The translations under genes and the position numbers were made by a program. From CAZOKH01 sp964580315 (GTDB lineage Bacteria; Chloroflexota; Anaerolineae; Anaerolineales; Anaerolineaceae): 38,852 nucleotides of DNA. How positions within the stretch are numbered: position 1 is the first letter of the stretch; each line of letters opens with the position of its first letter. The DNA is taken from NCBI GenBank assembly GCA_964580315.1, contig CAZOKH010000028.1, forward strand, positions 1 through 38,852, given 5' to 3'. The notes below the pieces were generated by a model that saw only the letters and a list, made by a program, of their open reading frames with translations, made no database searches and was not told the DNA's origin. Shown in pieces: positions 1-9,703 of this stretch.

Positions 1-555
1 ATGACCCTCGATTTCGAATTCTCCGCCGAATCGCTGGGTTTGACCGCCAAAGATTTTGAAGCCACCAACGGGAAACCCATTCAATTCAGCTTTGCCGTAC
101 AGCGAGAATCCATGTCCTTCAGCCTGGAACAAAACATCAGTGTGCAAAAAACCATTCGCAGCGCTGATGAAGTGCTGACAGATATTGCCAAAGGCATCGG
201 TGAGGTTCTCAGGCAGCGCGGCGATAAGGGCATCGCCCTGGTTATGGACCAGGAAGCGATCCAATCTCTGTTGGGCGCATCGGGTTCCAGCGGACAACTG
301 GTGGATGAAGTTGTCCAGCTCTTGATCTGGATTAATACGTTAAAATTGGGCAAAGGTGATAAACAGTTGTATGCCCTATTTGTGAGCGGAAAAGGCAAAC
401 CAGTTGTAAATGTGGAAGAGAAAAAACAGGTCAATATTCAAACCCTGCAAATGAACCTCAACATCACCATTCATCCCCCTGCTCAAAAGGCGGCAGCGCC
501 TGTCCAGGCGAAAGTGGATCAGAACCAAGCACAAACGGTTGATTCCGTTGCATAA
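1..555 (+). CDS. Uncharacterised 184-aa protein upstream of a YjfB-like motility protein
   Basis: I do not recognise the family. The frame opens with ATG at the first base of the window, so the true start and the ribosome site may lie upstream. The 184-residue product is soluble, with no signal peptide or membrane segment. The middle is a mix of short charged and hydrophobic stretches, and the last 30 residues are rich in Ala, Gln, Val and Pro, like a flexible tail. It ends 9 bases before the YjfB-like gene, so the two are probably co-transcribed. That neighbour hints at a motility or surface role, but this is inference from position only. Confidence 0.7.
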   Translation: MTLDFEFSAESLGLTAKDFEATNGKPIQFSFAVQRESMSFSLEQNISVQKTIRSADEVLTDIAKGIGEVLRQRGDKGIALVMDQEAIQSLLGASGSSGQLVDEVVQLLIWINTLKLGKGDKQLYALFVSGKGKPVVNVEEKKQVNIQTLQMNLNITIHPPAQKAAAPVQAKVDQNQAQTVDSVA

Positions 556-564
556 GGAACTCCT

Positions 565-774
565 ATGAACGTATCTGGTGTTAGCAATTCCATGGATGCA
601 CTCGCATCTACGGCAACCAACATGAAAAGTGCAGATGTCAATTTACAGATCAGTGTAGCTGTCATGAAACAAATGATGGATCAACAGGAAATGGTTGCCC
701 AGGGATTAATTGAAATGATCCAATCCACCCCCCTACCGGAAGGCGTGGGGTCAACCATCAACCTATCGGCATAA
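565..774 (+). CDS. YjfB-like putative motility protein
   Basis: The 69-residue product resembles the YjfB_motility family: a short helical protein with the pattern of an 'ISVAVMKQMMDQQE' helix, then a 'QGLIEMIQ' helix, then a short Gly-rich tail ending in 'INLS'. Family members are typically 60-70 residues and are found near flagellar and chemotaxis genes, but the molecular role is not known. AAGGA lies 6 bases before the ATG. It follows the 184-residue gene by 9 bases and probably shares its transcript. Nearby HD-GYP and chemotaxis genes agree with a motility context. Confidence 0.75.
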   Translation: MNVSGVSNSMDALASTATNMKSADVNLQISVAVMKQMMDQQEMVAQGLIEMIQSTPLPEGVGSTINLSA

Positions 775-783
775 GCCCGGTAA

Positions 784-1695
784 TTAGTTCAATTTCGAGA
801 ACCAGAACGGCATCATGGCCACAGCCACAGCCACATCGGTCAGCGCCCAGGCATACAGGGCATTGTAAAACCCCTTTTGTTCATAACGCCAGTCAACCTG
901 GTTTCGTTTAGCAAACCACGGCATTAACACCAGCAGCCAGGCAGCCAGCGCCAGGGCAATTCCCAGGGCGCGCAGCGTGGCAAAATGACTAAAAACCTCA
1001 ATTCCCAGAAAAACAAATCCCAGTCCAACACAGGCAATAGCCAGCAGCAGTGATCTGGTTTTCCCCAGGGCTAACGCCAGGGTGTAATCTCCCCGCCGCG
1101 AATCCTCTTCAAATTGATAAATTTGCGTCAGCGGATAAAAACCCGTGAAAAAGAAAAAGAAAGCCGTTGAAACCAGGATGATGGGTGCTTCAATGGATGA
1201 CTTCATGGCAGCCCATCCAGCATAGATGGTCAGAGCGCCGAACCCAAAGGAATTGATGATCACATCCCAACCGGCGCGCGCCTTCATGCGGAAGGGAGGC
1301 ACTGAATAAAGCAGCGACATGGCAAAACAAATTGCATAGCTGATTACGAAATTCCAACCCAGGAATGCCGCCGGGACAAAACCGAGCAGTAAGAGAATCA
1401 GAGAAAAGAGCGCCAGGTGGTTAGGCACCTCCGGCGGATTTTCCAGGTAGCCAATATCTCCCTCATCGCGGTCATAGGCGCTGTTGATCGCCAGTGTACC
1501 GCCGTTTCCCAGCACGCCCCACGCCAGGGCTGCCAGCAGCCAGCGTCCCAATTGTCCCTGCCCAAATTGCAAACCATTTGCCAGCAAGAACCCAATCGTC
1601 ATGTGAGCAATCACAATCGGCCAGGCGCGCGGGCGCATGTGTAAAATATAGGGAACCCATGAATCTGGAAACAGACGATAGAGAGCCTGGCGCAT
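784..1695 (-). CDS. UbiA-family prenyltransferase, integral membrane
   Basis: This is a polytopic membrane protein of about 303 residues with roughly eight or nine hydrophobic segments. It carries the two Asp-rich motifs of UbiA-type prenyltransferases: a first motif of the form NxxxDxxxD (in 'NSAYDRDEGD') and a second in 'FEEDSRRGD'. Members transfer a polyprenyl or phytyl chain onto an aromatic or chlorin-type acceptor. The acceptor cannot be told from sequence, and no quinone or chlorophyll genes are adjacent. I chose the ATG at 1695 because GGAG sits 7 bases before it. An upstream in-frame ATG at 1749 would add 18 poorly conserved residues. The gene is divergent from the HD-GYP sensor. 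Confidence 0.85.
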   Translation of the reverse strand: MRQALYRLFPDSWVPYILHMRPRAWPIVIAHMTIGFLLANGLQFGQGQLGRWLLAALAWGVLGNGGTLAINSAYDRDEGDIGYLENPPEVPNHLALFSLILLLLGFVPAAFLGWNFVISYAICFAMSLLYSVPPFRMKARAGWDVIINSFGFGALTIYAGWAAMKSSIEAPIILVSTAFFFFFTGFYPLTQIYQFEEDSRRGDYTLALALGKTRSLLLAIACVGLGFVFLGIEVFSHFATLRALGIALALAAWLLVLMPWFAKRNQVDWRYEQKGFYNALYAWALTDVAVAVAMMPFWFSKLN

Positions 1696-1882
1696 ATGAA
1701 AACTCCGAAGTGGAAAATATGGATACTTTTTGTAATAAATGGATTGCACAAATCGTCAAAAAATCAATTCCATCAGGTGAATCAGTAATTGATCATGAAA
1801 AATGATCACCATTATAATGTACAATATTTTTAGAATTTTTGTTTAATTAAAGTTATCATAGAGCTTACTAATTGGGGAATAA

Positions 1883-4522
1883 ATGAATGCTTCTCCGATC
1901 CGAAATGAAAACTTAATCGGACGGCGCCTTTTCAGGCAATCGCTTCTGATCGCTGCAGGATTAACCATTATTCTGACAGTTTTTCAGGTTTTGCTGGATT
2001 ATCAGTCTCTGCGGTCCACAATCAATCATACCGTTGAACAAATTGAAAATGGGCAGGTTGAGGGCATTGCTACAGCATTGTGGAATTACAGCATGCCAGA
2101 ATTGGCAGCCCAGACGGAGGGGATTGTTCATTTCCCCAATATCAACTATGTGGAAATCCAGGAAAACGACGAAATCATTGCCAGTGCAGGCGAAAGAAAA
2201 GCCGAAGATGTGTTGATTTACAATTTTCCGCTGGTGCATGAAAACGCAAATGGTTCCAAAGAGACGATTGGAACCATGCTTATACAGGCTGATTTAGCTC
2301 AATTCCACAACAACCTCATCATGCAAATCCTTCAGATTTTTGCTTTTCAAGCCATTAATGTGCTGTTGGTCATTCTGGTTTTGTACGTATTGATCAATCG
2401 ACAGGTTGCACGTCACATTACCAGCGCCGCCAACTATTTTGAGAAATTTGCATTTGAAAACCTGGATGTTCCCCTGGTTTTACAGAGAAAACAAGCCAAT
2501 GATGAAATTGATACACTGGTCGCTTCATTTAACCACATGCGGAAAAACCTGGCCCGATCCTACAAGGAAAGGACTGAAAGTGAACGCAAACGGGCAACAC
2601 TGTTATCCAATCTGCCCGGTATGGCATTCCGGTGTAGAAATGACCAGCAATCGACCATGGAATTGGTGAGTTCAGGAAGTTTGGACTTAACCGGATATTC
2701 ACCGGAAGAAGTGAACGGCCTGTCAAGGCTTAAATTCAACGAGATGATTTTTCCTGAAGAACGGGATAAAGTCTGGCAGTTGTTTAAATCCATTCATCCG
2801 GGCAATCCAGTTTACGACATAACCTATCGCATCCGCACGAAAGATGGCCAGATTAAATGGGTTTGGGAGCGCAGTATTGGAATTTTTAACGATGAGCAAA
2901 AATTGCAGACCATTGAAGGTTTCATCACCGACATAACCGAACAGGAACAGCGTGAAAAAGAAGTCGAAGCCATTGCATCCATGAGCGTCGCCTTACGGAC
3001 AGCCGTCACCCGTGAACAGATGCTGCCGATTATTGTGGAACAGCTTGTAAAACTACTGAATATCAACGGTGCAACAATCGAATTGATCGAACATCGCACA
3101 GGCGACGCAGTTGTTGAACTTGCCTACGGTGTTTTCGAAAAATATAAAGATGTGCATATTCCCAAAGATAAGGGGCTCAATAAAATCATCCGTTCTAACG
3201 GCAAACCTTATATAAATAATCAGCTATCCCCAAAAATGTATTTGGATTTTCCTGATATTAACCGGGATTGCACCGCAATTGGCGGTGTGCCATTAATTGC
3301 CAGAGGCGAGCTGTTTGGTTTCCTGTGGATCGGCAGAAGAATGGACATCACAGAAACCGAAATGCACGCACTATCAGCCCTGGCAAATATCGCCGCCAAT
3401 TCACTTCACCGTGCAGAACTTTTTGAAAAGACTGAACAACAGCTCAAGCGTCTCATTGGGCTAAGAAAAATCGACACCGCCATAAATAGTAATTTGCCGC
3501 TCACCCGCACCATCAACCTTTTTTTGGAACAGACGGTCGCTTTGCTGCATGTGGACGCTGCCAATATCATCTTACTTAAAGATAATAACCACAGCGAGTT
3601 TACAACCAGCATAGGACTGCCGCCTGAGAATATTTATCCATTTCACGCTGTAATTCAATGCGAATGGTGCCAAAAAATGCTGGCTGAACGGAAAACATTT
3701 GAAATAAACAGCAGCTCCTTACCCGGCATGGATCCTTCTTTTCAAAATTGGTTTCAATCGCAAGGATTCCTGTCCGGTTTTGCGATCCCACTGATTACTC
3801 GTGACGAGATTAAAGGCATCCTGCAAGTTTTTCGAAAGGCCGAATCCCATCCAGATGCCGACTGGCTGGAATTTTTCAACACGCTTGCCGGTCAGGCAGC
3901 CATTGCCATCAGTGAAGCGCATCTGCTGCGAGACCTGAAACAGTCCAACCTGGAATTACAAACCGCCTATGATGCCACCATTGAAGGCTGGTCTAAAGCT
4001 CTGGATTTGAGGGACAAAGAAACTGAGGGACACAGCCAACGGGTTACAGATCTTTGCCTGACGATGGCAAAAATGCTCAACATTTCCAATGATGAATTGA
4101 AATATATCCGCTGGGGCTCATTACTGCATGATATTGGGAAAATGGGAGTTCCCGATCATATTCTGCTCAAACCCGGTCCACTCGACGACCAGGAATGGGA
4201 AATCATGCGCAGGCATCCGGTCAATGCATACAATCTGCTCTCTGAGATCAACTTCTTGCGTCCCGCTTTGGATATCCCGTTAAGCCACCACGAAAAATGG
4301 GACGGAAGTGGTTACCCCGGGAAGCTGAAAGGCAACGAAATACCGCTGGCTGCCCGAATTTTTGCAGTTGTCGATGTGTGGGATGCGTTGACCTCTGAAC
4401 GTCCCTATCGAAATGCATTATCACAGGATGAAGCCTTGCAATACATCATCGACCAATCTGGTTCACATTTCGACCCTGAAATGGTCCAATTATTCCTGAA
4501 TGTAAATTCGAAAAGCAAATAA
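1883..4522 (+). CDS. HD-GYP cyclic-di-GMP phosphodiesterase with HAMP, PAS and two GAF domains
   Basis: An 879-residue membrane-bound sensor. Order: a transmembrane segment at about 20-40, an extracytoplasmic region to about 148, a second transmembrane segment at about 150-172, a HAMP linker to about 227, a PAS/PAC unit at about 235-360 (ending in 'ITDITEQEQ'), two GAF-like regions (about 375-510 and 525-690), and a C-terminal HD-GYP domain from about 700. The HD pair is at 749-750 in 'LLHDIGKMG' and the signature GYP lies near 811-813 in 'GSGYPG', so the catalytic core looks intact. HD-GYP enzymes hydrolyse c-di-GMP. The ligand of the sensor part is unknown. GGGGAA precedes the ATG. The gene converges on the solute-binding gene with 16 bases between stops. 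Confidence 0.9.
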   Translation: MNASPIRNENLIGRRLFRQSLLIAAGLTIILTVFQVLLDYQSLRSTINHTVEQIENGQVEGIATALWNYSMPELAAQTEGIVHFPNINYVEIQENDEIIASAGERKAEDVLIYNFPLVHENANGSKETIGTMLIQADLAQFHNNLIMQILQIFAFQAINVLLVILVLYVLINRQVARHITSAANYFEKFAFENLDVPLVLQRKQANDEIDTLVASFNHMRKNLARSYKERTESERKRATLLSNLPGMAFRCRNDQQSTMELVSSGSLDLTGYSPEEVNGLSRLKFNEMIFPEERDKVWQLFKSIHPGNPVYDITYRIRTKDGQIKWVWERSIGIFNDEQKLQTIEGFITDITEQEQREKEVEAIASMSVALRTAVTREQMLPIIVEQLVKLLNINGATIELIEHRTGDAVVELAYGVFEKYKDVHIPKDKGLNKIIRSNGKPYINNQLSPKMYLDFPDINRDCTAIGGVPLIARGELFGFLWIGRRMDITETEMHALSALANIAANSLHRAELFEKTEQQLKRLIGLRKIDTAINSNLPLTRTINLFLEQTVALLHVDAANIILLKDNNHSEFTTSIGLPPENIYPFHAVIQCEWCQKMLAERKTFEINSSSLPGMDPSFQNWFQSQGFLSGFAIPLITRDEIKGILQVFRKAESHPDADWLEFFNTLAGQAAIAISEAHLLRDLKQSNLELQTAYDATIEGWSKALDLRDKETEGHSQRVTDLCLTMAKMLNISNDELKYIRWGSLLHDIGKMGVPDHILLKPGPLDDQEWEIMRRHPVNAYNLLSEINFLRPALDIPLSHHEKWDGSGYPGKLKGNEIPLAARIFAVVDVWDALTSERPYRNALSQDEALQYIIDQSGSHFDPEMVQLFLNVNSKSK

Positions 4523-4538
4523 CGGTTTTGCTCCCTGG

Positions 4539-5393
4539 CTATTGTGGAACACACAATTGCATGATTTCGGTTATTCTTCCACTTTCTTTTAATTTCTGCC
4601 ACCCGCTATTAAATTTATCCATACGTTCCCGGTTTTCCGGCACTGCTTTTGATAATAATAAGTGAGGATTGAAAGTTTCAAATTGGACGGGGTGATGCGT
4701 AATTTGCATCCTTTCTTCGGTAGTGAACTCTTTCTTTAAAATGGCATAACCAACCCTGCGTTCCATTGGAAACACATCAATTCTTCCCGCCAGCAATTTG
4801 CGGAAATTCGCTTCATCGCTGCTGGCGGTTTCAAAAACAACAGTTCCCTTTTGCATAACTTCATGAAAAGCATCGCTATAGACATATTCTTTGGTTATCC
4901 CCACAATTTTTCCTTCCAGGTCATCCATATCTTCCCACTCAAATACATGGTCAGCGCGGTGAAAGAAAACCCATTCTTGATCGGTTAAATTTTCTTCGCT
5001 CACAAAGAAAAATTCACGATGCTCAGGTGTATCTGCCCATTCCGCGGTTCCGTCCCAGCCGCCAGTTTTTGCAACCTGGTAGCTGCGTGACCATACGAAA
5101 AATCCAAATTCAACTTCAAATCCTTCCAGGGCAAATGCCTCTGAAATTAACCAGGGTGTGCACCCATATTGGGGTAAATCTTCACCATCATAAGGGCTCC
5201 ATTCACCGATTGTGATGCGAATGACATTCTCATTTTTCAAAGCGGGTTGATCAATTGAAAGCGCTTCGGGTTTGGCTGCCTGGCAGGCTGAAAAAAAGCT
5301 GGTTACAAAAAAGCCCAGGCTCACAACGGACAAAAAGCGATTCCAGCTAAACCCGCGCAATCGCAACAGGTTGAATGAAATGTCGTGGTGCAT
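4539..5393 (-). CDS. Extracellular solute-binding lipoprotein (SBP_bac_3 / PAAT-like)
   Basis: The 284-residue product has a basic N-terminus, a hydrophobic core and a lipobox-like 'FFSAC', so the Cys probably becomes the lipidated residue. The mature part resembles family-3 periplasmic solute-binding proteins: it opens with 'ITIGEWSPYDGEDLPQYG' and later has 'GWDGTAEWADTPEHREFF'. No permease or ATPase gene adjoins it, so it may act as an orphan ligand sensor rather than a transporter part. The chemotaxis receptor gene lies upstream on the same strand with a 158-base gap, which would fit a binding-protein-to-receptor partnership; this is inference. The ATG at 5393 has GAGGG 7 bases upstream. 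An overlapping ATG at 5399 is too close to that site. Confidence 0.8.
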   Translation of the reverse strand: MHHDISFNLLRLRGFSWNRFLSVVSLGFFVTSFFSACQAAKPEALSIDQPALKNENVIRITIGEWSPYDGEDLPQYGCTPWLISEAFALEGFEVEFGFFVWSRSYQVAKTGGWDGTAEWADTPEHREFFFVSEENLTDQEWVFFHRADHVFEWEDMDDLEGKIVGITKEYVYSDAFHEVMQKGTVVFETASSDEANFRKLLAGRIDVFPMERRVGYAILKKEFTTEERMQITHHPVQFETFNPHLLLSKAVPENRERMDKFNSGWQKLKESGRITEIMQLCVPQ

Positions 5394-5551
5394 TTTCATT
5401 CCCTCAAAAAAGTCTGACAATACTCCAATTATTCAGCTTATGAAGCAAAGACAAATTGTTCAGATTATAGAAATCCTTGTTAATAATCGGATGCAGGCAG
5501 CATTCTTCGCAATCGGCCTCAGGTGGGAGCACGATCTATAGAAAACCGCCG

Positions 5552-7930
5552 TTAGATTTTGAACACATCCACAATTTGTTTTAGCTTGGAAGCCATCTCC
5601 GAAAGCGCCTGGGTTGAGGCAGTCACTTCTTCAACCTGCGCCGTCATCTCTTCTGTTGAAGCGCTCACTTCCTCAACCGCAGCACTGTTTTCCTCGCTCA
5701 CGCTGACAATTGCTTCCACCGTCTGGGTCATTGCCGATGAGCTTGCTGACATCTCTTCCGTTGCCGCTGTGTTCTCCTCCACCACGGCTGACACCGCGGT
5801 CATTGCCTGCACCAAATCATTCGACGAACCTTTGATTGCCTGGGCTGATTCCGCAATCTCTTCCACCTGTTTACGCACAGCCTCTGCAGACTTGAGGATA
5901 CTGTCAAGAGCATCACTCGACTGTCCCGCCCGCGACACTCCTTTTTCCACCTCGCTGGCGCTCTCCTCCATGGCAACAACCGCAGCATCTACCGACCTCT
6001 GAATATTCTTGATTAAATCAGTGATCTCATCGGAAGCCAACGCAGCCCTCTCGGCCAGCTTGCGCACCTCATCAGCCACCACCGCAAACCCCTTGCCGTG
6101 TTCACCTGCCCGCGCTGCTTCAATGGCAGCATTCAAAGCCAGCAGGTTGGTCTGTGCTGCAATATCCCCGATCGTCTCCACAATTGCCCCGATTTCTGAG
6201 GAATGTTGCCCCATTTCTCGCACCTTTTCCGCCGATAACCCTACCGTATTTTTGATCGTTTGCATGCCGAGAATGGTTTGCTCAACAATGTCGGCTCCCT
6301 CACGAGCAGTGCTGGCTGCCTCTTCCGCACCTAGCGCACTGTTTTGAGCGCCTTGTGCCACAGTTTGGATGGCTTCACTGATTTTTGCTGTCAGGCTTGC
6401 AGCCTGATTGACAGCATTAGCCTGTTCCTGCGCCCCCCTGGCCACTCCTTCGATCGCCCGATCCATTTGTGTGGCTGAATCTGCCGTTCTCCCGGCTGAT
6501 TCAGTCTGCTCACCAATGCCTTTGGCGATATCCTGAATTGTGCGTGCGATCTGATTCGTTGCCTCACCGGCAAGCTGGGCAGATGAAGCCAGATGAGCGG
6601 ATGCTGTATCAAGCCTGGTTGCGCTTTCAAATACCTGGCCAATCATTTGACGCAGGTTGATCAACATTTTATGGTACGACACACCCAGAACATCATCTTC
6701 GGAGAACGCTTCGATTTCCTGGCTAAAATCGCCCAGAGCCATCTGGTTCGTCGCATTTGCCATTTTTTGGAAGTAACCGATCATCTTCTGGAATGACCCC
6801 GCCAGGGCGCCGATCTCATCTTTTTGCTTTATTTCAACCGTTTGATTGATTTCACCAACCGCTATCCGATCTGCCGCTATCACCAATTTTTGAAGTGGAT
6901 TGACCACCATCCTGTTTATGATCAGCAATACCAATACAATCATCACCAGGAATAGCCCCACCGCTGCAATTCCAACCCTCAAAGCAAAACTCCTGGAGCC
7001 TTGATATACTTCGCTTGCCGCGATTGAAGCAACCACAAACCAGCTATTTTCAATATTCTCAGTGGGCACGGTGATTTTTCGACCTATATAAAAACGTTCT
7101 TCACCATCGGGGCTCTTTGCGAAGAATGCTGTTTCTCCTGCAATCACTCTTGAGGTAATTGGGCTGAAGACCGAAACGCTTTCTTGATTCAGGATATTCT
7201 CAGCATCGGGGTGAGCAATCAGCATTCCACGGTCATCAAAAAACATCAGGTATCCTGTATCCCCGAGCTGCTGATCTTGAACAAATATTTTGGTGAAATA
7301 ATCCATCTGCGGTGCAACAATTGCGGATCCAACGACCTTGTTGCCAGAGCGCACAGGTTCTGCAATGACAAAAATCGGGTTCCCGCGTAAGATACTGGGG
7401 TAAACGACGCTAATATAATGTTCAGCACCAGAAAATGTGGCGGCTATATAATCCTTATCGCTGCCTTTTCCAAGCGTTTTACCATCCACAGTATCAATGA
7501 AGAAAGATCCACTGACAATATTGACGGGCTGCCCATCCACCTGTATCTTAAAATTATCACTTTCACTAAATTTTGCTGCAATAGGAAAATTTTCATAATA
7601 CCCGTATGAATTGTAGAATTTTTTCAGATAGTTGCTTGCGTTTGTAATGTTGGCTTCGTCCTGAGGATCTAAACAGGCTGCCACGATCTGTTCATTGGAT
7701 GCAATCATGCTGATCATGCTGATCTGATCAGTTATCCAGGTGTTCAGGGCATTATCGATCGCGCCCAAAACGGTTTCGCCCAGGATTGTTGCGCTTGCAA
7801 CCTCCTGCTGCTGCATCTGCTCGCTGATGAGCACAACCGCAGCACCGCCCACAATGAAAATGACCACAAGGATCAACGAGATCATTCGGATTGCAATTTT
7901 TTCTTGGAATAACGTAAAGATTCTTTTCAT
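5552..7930 (-). CDS. Methyl-accepting chemotaxis protein with a large Cache-like sensor
   Basis: A 792-residue chemoreceptor: transmembrane segment at about 15-36, extracytoplasmic region to about 308 resembling a double Cache domain, second transmembrane segment at about 312-338, a HAMP domain, and a long coiled-coil signalling region to the end. The hairpin tip carries the invariant core 'IAAQTNLLALNAAIEAARAG' and then 'GFAVVADEVRKLAE', the CheA/CheW contact region. No CheR-tethering pentapeptide is present; the protein ends in 'IVDVFKI'. AAAGGA lies 9 bases before the ATG. The following 624 bases upstream hold no gene. Ligand unknown; Cache domains usually bind small organic molecules. Confidence 0.93.
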   Translation of the reverse strand: MKRIFTLFQEKIAIRMISLILVVIFIVGGAAVVLISEQMQQQEVASATILGETVLGAIDNALNTWITDQISMISMIASNEQIVAACLDPQDEANITNASNYLKKFYNSYGYYENFPIAAKFSESDNFKIQVDGQPVNIVSGSFFIDTVDGKTLGKGSDKDYIAATFSGAEHYISVVYPSILRGNPIFVIAEPVRSGNKVVGSAIVAPQMDYFTKIFVQDQQLGDTGYLMFFDDRGMLIAHPDAENILNQESVSVFSPITSRVIAGETAFFAKSPDGEERFYIGRKITVPTENIENSWFVVASIAASEVYQGSRSFALRVGIAAVGLFLVMIVLVLLIINRMVVNPLQKLVIAADRIAVGEINQTVEIKQKDEIGALAGSFQKMIGYFQKMANATNQMALGDFSQEIEAFSEDDVLGVSYHKMLINLRQMIGQVFESATRLDTASAHLASSAQLAGEATNQIARTIQDIAKGIGEQTESAGRTADSATQMDRAIEGVARGAQEQANAVNQAASLTAKISEAIQTVAQGAQNSALGAEEAASTAREGADIVEQTILGMQTIKNTVGLSAEKVREMGQHSSEIGAIVETIGDIAAQTNLLALNAAIEAARAGEHGKGFAVVADEVRKLAERAALASDEITDLIKNIQRSVDAAVVAMEESASEVEKGVSRAGQSSDALDSILKSAEAVRKQVEEIAESAQAIKGSSNDLVQAMTAVSAVVEENTAATEEMSASSSAMTQTVEAIVSVSEENSAAVEEVSASTEEMTAQVEEVTASTQALSEMASKLKQIVDVFKI

Positions 7931-8554
7931 CAGATTTTTCCTTTCACTTAGAGGTAAAAAAAGGGAGGGGTATTCATTTCAATCTGATGCTGAAAAACCA
8001 TATCGAAAAATATTGCCAGCACTTTCATTTTTAAAGGACGATGTTGTAATAACCCCTTATGACTTTCACCAGAATTACTAAAAATATTTCGCCAAAATTT
8101 TCACCCTGGAGGGATGATAACAGTGGCCAAACATATTTTTACTTTAGCATCATTTCCTCCACTTGGCAAAAGAGTTTGCGATTGATATTAAAAAATCAGG
8201 CGTTGGAAATGTTTATTTCAGTATAGCTTAAATAGAAATGACGGGTTGGGGAAAAAATAGCATTTTTATAAATGCGATTCGCGTATAACCCTTATCAGGA
8301 TTTTTCTTTAGACAGTTCTATCACTACATTTCTGGCCATTCGGATGATCTTTCCAGCCAGAAAAATGTACTTCAAACAAATTATTACGCTTTGCTGCCGT
8401 TAATCCACTTTTTGATTCTTCGATTTGTTGAACTCGACAAATTTTTTGTCTTTACCCCATCTGTCCGGTTTCGTAAATAGCACATTGGTCATCCAAAGCG
8501 ATAGTAGAGCCTTGGTTAAGACTTGAAATTGATTTTGAAAATCCAATTTTCCCG
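7931..8554. other. AT-rich intergenic region with no recognisable gene
   Basis: This 624-base stretch separates the chemoreceptor start from the stop of the GNAT-like gene. Both flanking genes are on the minus strand. No open frame here has a convincing ribosome site or a recognisable product, and only minor imperfect inverted repeats are visible (for example a 6-bp hairpin at the sequence GCATTTTTATAAATGC). It presumably contains the chemoreceptor promoter, but I could not pick one with confidence. Confidence 0.6.
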
Positions 8555-9670
8555 TTATTCAATTGTCATTTCATACACGCGGTAGCGGCGCAGCGGTTTA
8601 GCGCCCAGTTTGAGCAGCGCATTATTCATGCGGTCGTTGTCTTCCAGCACATAATTAATTTCCAACCGCAATTGATCATTGAAAATAGCTTCATAGGTTG
8701 CCCGGTATAACAATGTATCGATTGCTTTGCCCTGGTATTCAGAAATAACACCCAGCGCCCACATGCGATATGCCTTGATCTTGGGCAAACCGGTAAGTAA
8801 TTTAATCCATCCAAAAGGGAAGAGATTTCCGTTCAGATCTTTTAGAATTGTGTTTACGTCGGGCAGCGACATGGCAAAACCAATGGGCTTTCCCGCCGAA
8901 TCCTCTGCCAGCAGCAGGGCTTTGGGATGCACAATGGCTTTCATGTCGTGTGCCATGGCGCGCGCCTCGGCGTCGGTCACCGGATAGTATCCCCAGTTAT
9001 CCGAAATGGACTCATTGGCCAGTTTGACAAGCTGTTGCACATCTTTTTCCAGGTTGTTCATATCCACACAACGCACCCGGACGCCGTATTTGGTTTTGAT
9101 TTTGTCAGTCAGGGTTAAGTAGCGGTCCGGAATTTGATAACCCTCCCGCGCATCAATGAAATACACCAGCAAATCTTTGGCTTTCTCAAAACCAAAGGCG
9201 GTAAACTGGTCATTGTAGAACGGCGGATTGTAAGGCGCCAGCACAACCGGCGAAGGCGTAAACCCTTCCATAACAGTTCCCCACTCTTGCGATGCAAAAC
9301 TCCACGGGCCGCGCATGGTTTGCATGCCCTTTTGCCTCAACCACTGCCGGGCGGCATCCAGCAGGGCGTGGCTCACTTCAGCATCCTCCACGCATTCATA
9401 CGACCCGAACAAACCAATTGGTTGTTTCCAGGCTTCCAGCGCCATGTGGTCAATGAATGCGGAAACGCGTCCCACCACCTGCTGATTTATTTTTGCCAGG
9501 AACAGGGCGTATTCACAGTGCTGCAGCATGGGATTGCGGTTCACATCAAATTGGCTCCACTGCTCAGACCGCAACGGGGGAACCCACACCTGATCATTTC
9601 GATAGAGCTGGTAAGGCAATTCAATAAAGGCGCGCAGGTCTGCTTTGGTCTGTACAGTGATGATTTCCAT
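8555..9670 (-). CDS. GNAT-fold N-acetyltransferase-like protein
   Basis: A soluble 371-residue protein resembling a bacterial family annotated as GNAT acetyltransferase-like. The N-terminal part has the 'PYQLYRNDQVWVPPLRSEQ' opening and the central 'GPWSFASQEWGTVMEGF' stretch typical of that family. The C-terminal half reads like an acetyltransferase fold, with 'MWALGVISEYQGKAIDTLLY' near the acetyl-CoA-binding turn and 'INYVLEDNDRMNNALLKLGA' near the end. The substrate is unknown. GGAG sits 7 bases before the ATG. It follows the Ldh2-family gene on the same strand after 33 bases, so the two are probably one transcript, but the function of the pair is not evident. Confidence 0.7.
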   Translation of the reverse strand: MEIITVQTKADLRAFIELPYQLYRNDQVWVPPLRSEQWSQFDVNRNPMLQHCEYALFLAKINQQVVGRVSAFIDHMALEAWKQPIGLFGSYECVEDAEVSHALLDAARQWLRQKGMQTMRGPWSFASQEWGTVMEGFTPSPVVLAPYNPPFYNDQFTAFGFEKAKDLLVYFIDAREGYQIPDRYLTLTDKIKTKYGVRVRCVDMNNLEKDVQQLVKLANESISDNWGYYPVTDAEARAMAHDMKAIVHPKALLLAEDSAGKPIGFAMSLPDVNTILKDLNGNLFPFGWIKLLTGLPKIKAYRMWALGVISEYQGKAIDTLLYRATYEAIFNDQLRLEINYVLEDNDRMNNALLKLGAKPLRRYRVYEMTIE

Positions 9671-9703
9671 TGTTAGTCTCCATGAGAAGAATGGACAAGC
9701 CGC

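Noticed and set aside
7931..8554. Degenerate gene in the 624-base gap
   Set aside because: No stretch in any frame gave recognisable motifs on both sides of a break, so I cannot support a pseudogene.
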